In this document: positions 1 through 5,527 of the stretch, one piece after another
Position numbering within the stretch: the first letter of the stretch is position 1
Layout of the letters: every line of letters starts with the position of its first letter
Origin: Bacteroidaceae bacterium
GTDB taxonomy: Bacteria > Bacteroidota > Bacteroidia > Bacteroidales > Bacteroidaceae
NCBI GenBank assembly: GCA_902362595.1
Contig: CABIXF010000089.1
Span: forward strand, 1-5,527
Length of the DNA: 5,527 nucleotides
Direction of reading: 5' to 3'
Program-made: the position numbers and the translations under genes
Notes under the pieces: generated by a model
Database searches by the model: none
What the model was told of the DNA's origin: nothing
What the model saw: only the letters and a program-made list of their open reading frames with translations

Positions 1-23
1 CCGTCGGATAAGCTGATTGACGA

Positions 24-66
24 TAGGATTATATTGAACCCAATCCTAACTTCTTACTACAGAAGT
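24..66. repeat. Two adjacent inverted repeats beyond the integrase stop
   Basis: TAGGATT (24-30) pairs with AATCCTA (42-48) across 11 bases. ACTTCT (49-54) pairs with AGAAGT (61-66) across 6 bases. Both lie within 50 bases of the integrase stop, on its 3' side. Read on the minus strand, neither stem is followed by a T-run, so a classical terminator is doubtful. Paired short inverted repeats beside an integrase could be recombinase core sites or part of an attachment site, but no second copy of either repeat was found in the window. Confidence 0.35.
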
Positions 67-71
67 ATTTA

Positions 72-1250
72 TCAAGCGACCAATCTGGGCGCACTTGCGT
101 AATGCTGTGTGGTCTCAATACGACTGTGCCCCAACATCTTGCTGACCGTTTCAAGCGGTACGCCATGGGAAAGTGTAATTTCTGTCGCATAGGTATGACG
201 GGCTGCATGGAAGACCAGCTTACGTCCTATACCGCAAATTTCGGCGATGCGTTTCAGATAACGATTCAATGAACTGTTGGAATACATGGGGAGAAGCTTT
301 CCTTCAGGAGCCATATCGCGGTATTTTTCAATAATATGGAACGGCAGTTCCATAAGCGGTATTTCAAAATCTACACCGGTTTTCTTGCGAGAACTCCTGA
401 TCCACCAGGTACCATCTTCCGCGAGAGAAAGGTTTTCATTTGTCAGCAGACACATGTCGCTATAGGGAATACCCGTATAACAGGAAAACAGGAACATATC
501 TCTCACATGATAAAGAATCTGATCATGGAGAGGTGTTGTCATAATCCTATTCAATTCTTCGGAGGTGAGATATTTCTGTTCCGGTTTCGGATGTACCGGT
601 TCATATCCGACAAACGGGAATACTGTTATTATACCGTCAGCAATAGCTTCTCCGACAATTGTTTTCAGTTGGACGGTAAGATTGACTATTGTGCCTGAAG
701 CCAGACAACATTCCGTACGTAGATACAAGTCATATTTTTCAATGAAGGAACGGTCCAATGCGGCAAAAGGGATATCTGACAGCTTATATTGCATCTGTAA
801 AAAACGTACCAGATGATTGTAGGAATTGCGGTAAGCCCTCAATGTCTTTTCCGTACGATTGATCCCAACGCGTTTCTCGAAATTTCTAATGAAAAGTCTG
901 AAATAGCTTAATAGGGTTTCCTGTTCCGAAGCCATACCCAAAAGTTGATGCTTTACATCCTCTGCTGTTACATCCTCACGGATTGCAGATTGTTCCGCAT
1001 AGATGCCGAGCGCGGCAGCACGTATTTCATCCAGTCTGTTGTTTATGTCTCTTGCCGCAACACTTTTTCCACACGCCCGTCCGGATGACCACAATGACTG
1101 TGGCACACGAAACTTGACACTGAATGCTGTTTCAGAGTGCTTGCCGACAATAAGCCGTGCCATCACGGGACAGTTTCCCCTGGCATCCGCCTCGCTCTTT
1201 TTAAGGTAGAACGAAACCTTTACATCTGTCTGATTCATAATCTGTTCCAT
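72..1250 (-). CDS. Bacteroidetes-type tyrosine recombinase / integrase
   Basis: Site-specific tyrosine recombinase, 392 residues from ATG at 1250. It has the three-part layout usual for Bacteroidales mobile-element and DNA-inversion enzymes: an arm-binding N-terminal domain (about residues 8-85, with VSFYLKKSEAD and NCPVMARL), a SAM-like core-binding domain (about 112-210) and a catalytic domain (about 222-392). Visible active-site residues are Lys289/Lys290 in the RKKTG hairpin, H348-A-A-R351, GH375 and the nucleophile Tyr384 in TTQHYA. The position of the first catalytic Arg is Pro262 (TGIPYSDM); replacement of this Arg is known in the family (IntDOT has Ser). The chain ends only eight residues after the Tyr, shorter than many relatives. 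An upstream TTG at 1259 is unlikely to be the start; ATG 1238 (MNQTDVK) is a good alternative and suits the -7 motif at 1257-1264. The gene points away from cdd. Whether it moves an element or inverts DNA cannot be told. Confidence 0.93.
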   Translation of the reverse strand: MEQIMNQTDVKVSFYLKKSEADARGNCPVMARLIVGKHSETAFSVKFRVPQSLWSSGRACGKSVAARDINNRLDEIRAAALGIYAEQSAIREDVTAEDVKHQLLGMASEQETLLSYFRLFIRNFEKRVGINRTEKTLRAYRNSYNHLVRFLQMQYKLSDIPFAALDRSFIEKYDLYLRTECCLASGTIVNLTVQLKTIVGEAIADGIITVFPFVGYEPVHPKPEQKYLTSEELNRIMTTPLHDQILYHVRDMFLFSCYTGIPYSDMCLLTNENLSLAEDGTWWIRSSRKKTGVDFEIPLMELPFHIIEKYRDMAPEGKLLPMYSNSSLNRYLKRIAEICGIGRKLVFHAARHTYATEITLSHGVPLETVSKMLGHSRIETTQHYASAPRLVA

Positions 1251-1256
1251 TGTTTG

Positions 1257-1264
1257 CAAAATTA
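1257..1264 (-). promoter_or_regulatory. Bacteroides -7 promoter element for the integrase
   Basis: On the minus strand this reads TAATTTTG, a full match to the Bacteroides -7 consensus TAnnTTTG. It lies 6 bases before ATG 1250 and 18 before ATG 1238. No clear TTTG -33 element is seen 19-21 bases further upstream. If the motif is used, transcription would start close to 1250, giving an almost leaderless message from that ATG or a short leader for ATG 1238. Confidence 0.45.
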
Positions 1265-1281
1265 ACAGAGACAGAGTTAAT
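1261..1281. repeat. Inverted repeat overlapping the integrase promoter
   Basis: ATTAAC (1261-1266) and GTTAAT (1276-1281) form a perfect 6-base inverted repeat with a 9-base spacer that contains an ACAGAG tandem. The left arm overlaps the -7 element at 1257-1264. The placement suits an operator for a repressor or for the integrase itself, but the arms are short and chance is possible. Confidence 0.35.
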
Positions 1282-1370
1282 CATCGGCATGTAAAATATC
1301 GTCAGACATCGACAAAGCTATCACCATTGACTTCCGGAACCTATATTTTTCATATCTCAAAAAAAATAAG

Positions 1371-1378
1371 TACCTTCG
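1371..1378 (+). promoter_or_regulatory. Possible -7 promoter element, orphan
   Basis: TACCTTCG matches the Bacteroides -7 consensus TAnnTTTG at all but one defined base. It lies 269 bases before the cdd ATG and 10 before a 27-codon open frame. It could be a distal cdd promoter or the promoter of a small transcript. There is no clear -33 partner. Confidence 0.25.
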
Positions 1379-1610
1379 CTAAGCCAAAATGATGAAACTG
1401 CGTTCTTTACGGTCGGAGCAGAAAGGATTTTCAAACAACTCCATACAACTGGAATGGGCAACGGATAGGTAGCAATTTTTTCGCTTAACTATTCAAAAAA
1501 CGGCTTCAAAGCACACATTTACAAATGCGGAATAATGCTGCGTATCTCCCTGAAAGCCCAATAGTTTACATTATTCTTCCTAAATCCATCCGAAATCGGG
1601 CGAGTTTCGC

Positions 1611-1618
1611 TATATTTG
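1611..1618 (+). promoter_or_regulatory. Bacteroides -7 promoter element for cdd
   Basis: TATATTTG is a full match to TAnnTTTG, placed 29 bases before the cdd ATG, which would give a leader of about 25 bases. No clear TTTG -33 element is present. CGAAA (1591-1595) and TTTCG (1605-1609) form a small inverted repeat just upstream. The position, inside the longer open frame that begins at 1525, supports 1648 as the true start of cdd. Confidence 0.5.
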
Positions 1619-1647
1619 TCTATTACCCACTCACAAAAACAAAAGCC

Positions 1648-2127
1648 ATGAAAGAAATTAAACTGGAAATTTGTATCCACTCTTTGCAATACGAAGAACT
1701 TGCTCCGAAAGACCGCGAACTGATTGACAAGGCCAAAGAAGCCACTTCCCGCAGTTATGCACCTTACTCCAAATTTTCGGTAGGTGCTGCCGCCCTGCTG
1801 AAAAATGGCGTGATTGTGACAGGCACAAACCAGGAAAACGCCGCCTATCCTTCCGGACTGTGTGCCGAACGTACCACCTTATTCTATGCCAACTCTCAGT
1901 ATCCCGACCAGGCGGTACTGACGCTGGCCATCGCTGCCCGAAGTGAATCCGGCTACCTTGACACGCCGATTCCTCCCTGCGGAGCTTGCCGCCAGGTATT
2001 GCTGGAAACGGAACAGCGCTACCGTCAGCCCATGCGCATCCTGCTGTATGGAGAAAAAGCGATTTATGAGGTGAACGGCACGAAAGACTTGCTTCCTTTG
2101 TCGTTTGGTGGGGAATTTCTTTCTTAA
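1648..2127 (+). CDS. cdd: Cytidine deaminase
   Basis: Zinc-dependent cytidine deaminase of the small tetrameric type, 159 residues, cytosolic. It converts cytidine and deoxycytidine to uridine and deoxyuridine with release of ammonia, in pyrimidine salvage. The signature is complete: SKFSVGAA (41-48) and NQEN (61-64) for ribose contacts, CAE (Cys72 zinc ligand, Glu74 proton shuttle), and PCGACRQ with zinc ligands Cys111 and Cys114. An N-terminal extension of about 25-30 residues makes it longer than the roughly 130-residue enzymes of Bacillus or E. coli type. The frame is open back to an ATG at 1525, but the added 41 residues do not look like a domain and contain the promoter motif, so MKEIKLEI at 1648 is chosen. 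The leader is A-rich with no Shine-Dalgarno, as usual in Bacteroidales. The gene appears monocistronic: a terminator follows and the upstream gene is divergent. Confidence 0.96.
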   Translation: MKEIKLEICIHSLQYEELAPKDRELIDKAKEATSRSYAPYSKFSVGAAALLKNGVIVTGTNQENAAYPSGLCAERTTLFYANSQYPDQAVLTLAIAARSESGYLDTPIPPCGACRQVLLETEQRYRQPMRILLYGEKAIYEVNGTKDLLPLSFGGEFLS

Positions 2128-2147
2128 CTACCATATTTATTTTTTAC

Positions 2148-2188
2148 AAACCCCTGAAAGTCTATGAATTAGATCTATCCGGGGTTTT
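2148..2188 (+). terminator. Rho-independent terminator of cdd
   Basis: AAACCCC (2148-2154) pairs with GGGGTTT (2181-2187), giving a 7-base outer stem that runs into TTTTG. The 26-base loop contains an inner TCTA/TAGA pairing. It begins 20 bases after the cdd stop. There is no T-run on the opposite side, so it acts only rightward. It separates cdd from the AT-rich region that follows. Confidence 0.75.
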
Positions 2189-2446
2189 GTTACTAAATAC
2201 CTCCTATAATCTCTCATTTTTCCTGAATAAATATTGCACAAATAACTGACTTAGTACAGTTATATTTCAAATCATAACCTCTAACCTTTACATCATCCTA
2301 ATTTTTAATCACTTTATAACATATAAAAAATCTTTCATTCTTGAGAATTCTGCATAGTTGATTCATGTACAAAAAAGACGATTTTTACGGAGATTTTAAG
2401 AATAACCCCATAAAGGATGGCTATCATGCTGGAAATCAAAATAAGC

Positions 2447-2469
2447 CCTATATCAATAGGCCTATATCA
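2447..2469. repeat. Direct and inverted repeat just before a promoter motif
   Basis: CCTATATCA occurs at 2447-2455 and again at 2461-2469, a 14-base period. CCTAT (2447-2451) also pairs with ATAGG (2456-2460) as a small hairpin. The cluster ends 11 bases before the -7 motif at 2481, a place where an activator or repressor could bind. Confidence 0.35.
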
Positions 2470-2480
2470 CAGATTTTTTG

Positions 2481-2488
2481 TACTTTTG
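2481..2488 (+). promoter_or_regulatory. Bacteroides -7 promoter element, possible promoter of the nuclease gene
   Basis: TACTTTTG is a full match to TAnnTTTG. No TTTG -33 element is evident 19-21 bases upstream, where the repeat cluster lies instead. If used for the gene at 2714 it would give a leader of roughly 220 bases, long enough for post-transcriptional control. No closer consensus -7 motif was found between 2600 and 2713. Confidence 0.4.
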
Positions 2489-2713
2489 TATTCAAATCAA
2501 GACGATTATTTCCAAAACATATTAGAAAAAGAAAAACATTCTACTTATCAGGAATTTAGGAACATAGGAAATTTTCAAACGACACACTCAAAAAGCATAG
2601 TAATTCTTACGCTATAAGCGACTGTATATAAAATTTCCCATAAACCGCTAACTAAAACATGCTATCACAGTTTTACACTTTATACTATTAAAAAATTATA
2701 GAATTCAAAAAAT

Positions 2714-5449
2714 ATGAGTTGCATTGGATGTGCATTAGAAATCCTTATAACATGGGGGCTACAAGGTATTATAGCGATATGCATAATTGTAGCTACATTA
2801 TTCCTCATTCTTATAATCAACATTTTTGCGCTTAAATTATCCACAAAGCGTTTAATGAAAAAATTTAATCACCTAAAGAATACATATCCTTATGCATACT
2901 CTTATTTCCTAGAAGAAGTACGAATTTTTAAACCAGAAAATAGTTTTACGAGACAAGATATAAAAAGAATCACTTCTTTCCCAGAAATAAAATGGAAAGA
3001 AATACAAGAATTAAAACAACTTCAACGGGATGAACAGGTATTAGCTGAATATAATATGATTAAAACCACCTATTCTAATGGACTTGCTTGTTGGGAAAAA
3101 GAACATCCGTCTGCGAGCAAACTATTAGTTATAAACAACATTACAGAAATAATAAATTTCGACAAACGACAGAAAAAATTTTTGGTAACAGAAAAATGGG
3201 AACAGGCACAAGTTGCTTTTAGTAAGTTATGCCGTAGCAAGAAATCTACAACTCCACACTCTGGTTGTTATTTCTATAACTTAAATCTTGTAAAAACTAA
3301 TTATAAAGGAGAAACTTTAAAAGGAAACTATCGTGTATGGCAATTCTTTTTTTCAAGTTTCTGTACTGCTACTGATTTAAATTACACTTATTTTAAACGG
3401 ATTCTTGAAAATAACAATAATATAGAAAAGTATAAACAAGGAAAAATAAAATTTCCTTCCTATCTCAATATAGAAATTAGTAATTTTATAAAATCCTTGA
3501 ACGTTCCTGTGCAAGTAATCACATTTGGAACCAATCCTGATGAAAGTCTTCAATTTCAGTTTTTGACCTCAAACTTGGCTGTACTTGGAATTCAATCATC
3601 TAATTTTCATCACTTGGATAAATTATCTTCAAACTATGTAGCCATTATTGATGAAATAACAACACAAACTCAATTTGTGGAAAGATGTAAATCTGTAATG
3701 CAGCAATTTGAACACCAAAATCCTTGCATCATTTATATTTCTTTTATGAAAGAATTTTCTCGAAAGGAAATGCAAGAACTCATTAATAAAAAAGACAAAG
3801 AGTTACAACAACAAAAATACATAAAAGATGATATCAATTCGATTTCTAATGCACTAAAGCCTGCTGATATTGAAACAGCAAAAGATAAGATTCAAAGAAT
3901 TAAATGTTTCACACAAACTACTAATGTCGACAAAGAATTGGCAAATATTATCAATACAGCAGAACAAAAAATCAATAATGACTATACAGTAGGAATTATT
4001 GATAACTTTGATATTCAGCATGTTGATTATTTTACTCCACATTCTGTCCAAAATAAGAGCAACAAGATTTATCCAGTAATTAAATATCCAAAATATGGAA
4101 ATATCGTTTTTCCTTATAGAAGAAAAGCCATAGCCAGAAGAGGTTTTAGTGAAGCTAATTTCCAAAATTATCTGCAAGACATTTTTAAAGAGTGTGATTT
4201 ACTTATACTCGGCGATTGCAATATACTCCCTGTAGAAGATAACAGGCCATTTGAACCAGACATCGCGATTATATGCAAGAAACACCCATCCATAAGAATA
4301 GACATCGAAATAGACGAACCATACGCTGCTCTTACACGTAACCCCATCCATTATATAGGATGTGGGGACGATTTCCGTGATACACTTTTAAACAATATTG
4401 GATGGATTGTCATTCGTTTTACTGAATATCAAGTCTGTTCCAACTCCAAGGGGTGTGCCGCTTTAATTGCACAAGTGCTTCATCAAATTTACCCGTCTAC
4501 ATTCCTACCTATTGATCTTCTCTCATATCCTACTCCCAAAGAAGTTGAACGATGGACAGAAATTCAAGCAAAAGTAATGGCAATCGAAAATATTCGTGAA
4601 AAATACCTAAACCATAAATTTGGTATTATAGAAAACGAAAAACTTGAAATTTCTGATATAAAACAAACAGAAAAGGAAAAAATATGTGCTCAAATGGTAA
4701 CCCCATTAGTTTTTGATACTTGTTCCACAAATAAAAATTATACAAAAGGAGAATCTACATTTCACGTAAGAGATACTTATATTCAATTTTATCCACAAGA
4801 GCATATTTATCTATACAATGGACAAAAGTTATTTATTCCTGTCAGCAGTGTTATATCTTGTTTCTTTAAGCCATTTGACTCATATTATTGGGCAGAATAC
4901 AAAGCCCGTCAACGAAATGTACCACAAGGACAAGTACTTGAAGAATGGGATGCCAAAGGTACATGTTCACGTGATGTAGGAACTTTTATGCACCAACAAA
5001 TAGAAAATTATTATAAAGGACTTCCTTATAAACAGGAATTCTCATTTAACTACGAAGGAAAATATGTTCATATAGAAGAGCAAATCACCCTTGACCATGA
5101 ATATGCACAGTTTATGGAATTCTCCAAGAATCATAATTTTAAACCTTTTAGAACAGAATGGACCATTTATGATGAGGAACTAGAAATTGCAGGAACAATA
5201 GACATGATACATAAACGTGGAGATGTTTTCGATATATATGATTGGAAGCGTAGTCATCGTATTGTTGACTTTATGGGCAATCCCATCACAGTAAATAATT
5301 ATGGTGAGAAGGGTTTGGGAGAACTCAATCAAATAGAAGATACTCCTTACTGGCACTATTGCATTCAACAGAATTTATATTGCTATATTCTTGAAAAAAA
5401 ATATAACATAAAAATTGGAAAAATGTATCTTAACGTGAGTTCGAAATAG
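2714..5449 (+). CDS. Membrane-anchored protein with two nuclease-fold domains (candidate defence gene)
   Basis: A 911-residue protein of unknown function. Residues 10-40 form one strong hydrophobic helix followed by KLSTKRLMKK, which predicts an inner-membrane anchor with the rest in the cytoplasm. Residues 50-260 are uncharacterised, with an aromatic-rich segment at 184-227. Residues 263-345 look like alternating strands and helices with VAIIDEITTQTQ (309-320), a weak phosphoribosyltransferase-like signature. A charged, possibly coiled-coil linker (345-400) follows. Residues 475-590 resemble Vsr/DUF559 nuclease folds: E480, PD516, E532-I-D534, R555-D556, and GWIVIRFTE. Residues 700-911 carry RecB/Cas4-type PD-(D/E)XK motifs: H760, GTID830, D843-W-K845, and Q885xxxY889. 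The start is fixed by an in-frame TAG at 2699. Base composition is far more AT-rich than cdd, suggesting transfer. No partner gene is visible. A role against incoming DNA is inferred only from the domain plan. Confidence 0.93.
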   Translation: MSCIGCALEILITWGLQGIIAICIIVATLFLILIINIFALKLSTKRLMKKFNHLKNTYPYAYSYFLEEVRIFKPENSFTRQDIKRITSFPEIKWKEIQELKQLQRDEQVLAEYNMIKTTYSNGLACWEKEHPSASKLLVINNITEIINFDKRQKKFLVTEKWEQAQVAFSKLCRSKKSTTPHSGCYFYNLNLVKTNYKGETLKGNYRVWQFFFSSFCTATDLNYTYFKRILENNNNIEKYKQGKIKFPSYLNIEISNFIKSLNVPVQVITFGTNPDESLQFQFLTSNLAVLGIQSSNFHHLDKLSSNYVAIIDEITTQTQFVERCKSVMQQFEHQNPCIIYISFMKEFSRKEMQELINKKDKELQQQKYIKDDINSISNALKPADIETAKDKIQRIKCFTQTTNVDKELANIINTAEQKINNDYTVGIIDNFDIQHVDYFTPHSVQNKSNKIYPVIKYPKYGNIVFPYRRKAIARRGFSEANFQNYLQDIFKECDLLILGDCNILPVEDNRPFEPDIAIICKKHPSIRIDIEIDEPYAALTRNPIHYIGCGDDFRDTLLNNIGWIVIRFTEYQVCSNSKGCAALIAQVLHQIYPSTFLPIDLLSYPTPKEVERWTEIQAKVMAIENIREKYLNHKFGIIENEKLEISDIKQTEKEKICAQMVTPLVFDTCSTNKNYTKGESTFHVRDTYIQFYPQEHIYLYNGQKLFIPVSSVISCFFKPFDSYYWAEYKARQRNVPQGQVLEEWDAKGTCSRDVGTFMHQQIENYYKGLPYKQEFSFNYEGKYVHIEEQITLDHEYAQFMEFSKNHNFKPFRTEWTIYDEELEIAGTIDMIHKRGDVFDIYDWKRSHRIVDFMGNPITVNNYGEKGLGELNQIEDTPYWHYCIQQNLYCYILEKKYNIKIGKMYLNVSSK
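2741..2833 (+). other. Transmembrane anchor of the 911-residue protein
   Basis: Residues 10-40 are almost entirely hydrophobic (runs such as IIAICIIVATLFLILII) and are followed by a lysine/arginine-rich stretch (41-50). By the positive-inside rule the long C-terminal part is cytoplasmic. Two cysteines (Cys3, Cys6) precede the helix, but there is no lipobox or signal-peptidase site. Confidence 0.85.
4136..4483 (+). other. Vsr/DUF559-like nuclease-fold domain (residues 475-590)
   Basis: The order of motifs follows the restriction-endonuclease fold: an early helix with Glu480, a strand with PD516, a strand IDIEID (529-534) supplying Glu532 and Asp534, then RD (555-556) and a final strand GWIVIRFTE (563-571). 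The last motif is ExD rather than ExK, as in DUF559-type proteins (ELDG). Activity is plausible but unproven. Confidence 0.6.
4811..5446 (+). other. RecB/Cas4-type PD-(D/E)XK nuclease domain (residues 700-911)
   Basis: The full motif series of this nuclease family is present and in order: GTFMH (His760), TEW (Glu815) before GTID (Asp830), YDWK (Asp843, Lys845) and QQNLY (Gln885, Tyr889). These supply metal ligands and the catalytic lysine, so the domain looks active. The chain stops soon after MYLNV (905-908), earlier than many relatives that run on past this strand. Confidence 0.82.
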
Positions 5450-5527
5450 TAATAAATATATTTCAGTGATAATTAGAAACATAGCGATAAAAGTATTAAA
5501 TTTATAGTGCTGAATTATAAGATTTAA
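5450..5527. other. AT-rich 3' flank of the nuclease gene
   Basis: Seventy-eight very AT-rich bases to the window edge. Apart from a weak TTATA/TATAA pairing near 5504-5520, no terminator hairpin, gene start or promoter could be identified. A following gene could begin outside the window. Confidence 0.5.

Larger units (their letters stand above)
1251..1647. other. Divergent intergenic region between integrase and cdd
   Basis: About 400 bases separating the start of the leftward integrase from the start of the rightward cdd. It holds the integrase -7 motif and its overlapping inverted repeat at the left end. A near-consensus rightward -7 motif (TACCTTCG, 1371-1378) follows an A-run. There is a short palindrome CATTT-AC-AAATG (1516-1527), and the cdd -7 motif is at the right end. 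Only a 27-codon open frame (1389-1472) follows the middle motif. Stops break all longer frames checked here, apart from an in-frame extension of cdd that is judged not to be coding. Confidence 0.7.
2189..2713. other. AT-rich gene-free stretch upstream of the nuclease gene
   Basis: About 520 bases with no convincing gene. Two overlapping open frames of 64 and 66 codons (from 2365 and 2417) occupy different frames, lack recognisable domains and look like chance. The stretch contains a 9-base direct repeat (CCTATATCA at 2447-2455 and 2461-2469), a full -7 promoter motif (2481-2488) and three AGGAA units at 8-base spacing (2550-2570). A stop codon (TAG, 2699-2701) in frame with the nuclease gene bounds that gene's start. 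The region could be a long leader, a regulatory region or a decayed gene. Confidence 0.6.

Noticed and set aside
277..1209. Several rightward open frames opposite the integrase
   Set aside because: They are antisense shadows; the integrase on the minus strand has all domain motifs.
1525..1647. N-terminal extension of cytidine deaminase from ATG 1525
   Set aside because: The 41 extra residues have no recognisable domain and span a full -7 promoter motif, and the protein from 1648 is already complete.
1658..2134. 158-codon open frame opposite cdd
   Set aside because: It is the antisense shadow of a gene with an unmistakable deaminase signature.
2365..2617. Open frames of 64 and 66 codons ahead of the nuclease gene
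   Set aside because: They overlap in different frames, lack recognisable domains or leaders, and one crosses the promoter motif; they fit chance in AT-rich DNA.
2714..2833. N-terminus of the nuclease protein as a lipoprotein or secreted signal
   Set aside because: There is no lipobox at Cys3 or Cys6, no cleavage site, and the long hydrophobic helix is followed by a basic stretch typical of a cytoplasm-facing anchor.
3635..3748. IIDEIT read as a Walker B/DEAD helicase motif
   Set aside because: No P-loop (GxxxxGK[ST]) exists anywhere in the 911 residues, so an ATPase or helicase is not supported.
3854..4177. Leftward open frame inside the nuclease gene
   Set aside because: The product is a low-complexity Ile/Ser/Cys-rich chain, as expected from the reverse of an AT-rich gene.
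1..5527. CRISPR array, tRNA or rRNA gene
   Set aside because: No regularly spaced repeats and no cloverleaf or rRNA-like segments were recognised on either strand.

Overview
The window looks like chromosomal or island DNA from a Bacteroidales bacterium (Bacteroides, Phocaeicola, Parabacteroides or a close relative). Three things point there. The genes lack Shine-Dalgarno sites and start in A-rich leaders. Matches to the Bacteroides -7 promoter element (TAnnTTTG) lie just ahead of the genes. The tyrosine recombinase has the layout and active-site variant common in Bacteroidetes mobile elements. No database search was possible, so the genus is an inference.

Layout: (1) 72-1250, minus strand: a complete tyrosine recombinase, with two short inverted repeats beyond its 3' end (24-66) and an inverted repeat overlapping its likely promoter (1257-1281). 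(2) 1251-1647: a divergent intergenic region holding promoter-like motifs for both directions. (3) 1648-2127, plus strand: cytidine deaminase (cdd), a housekeeping pyrimidine-salvage gene, followed by a rho-independent terminator (2148-2188). (4) 2189-2713: about 520 bases of AT-rich DNA with no convincing gene but with a promoter motif and small repeats. (5) 2714-5446 (stop to 5449), plus strand: a 911-residue membrane-anchored protein of unknown function. It has a transmembrane helix, an uncharacterised middle with a possible phosphoribosyltransferase-like motif, a Vsr/DUF559-like nuclease-fold domain, and a RecB/Cas4-type PD-(D/E)XK nuclease domain at the C-terminus.

The deaminase is ordinary core metabolism with moderate GC (one 60-base line hand-counted at 52%). 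The large nuclease gene is strongly AT-rich (one line at 22%). Together with the recombinase on the other side of cdd, this suggests an accessory gene acquired next to a conserved one. The best candidate for an undescribed system is the 911-residue protein: a single polypeptide with two apparent nuclease folds tethered to the inner membrane. That plan would suit cutting foreign DNA as it enters the cell, but no functional evidence is visible here. There is no sign that the recombinase, deaminase and nuclease form one operon.
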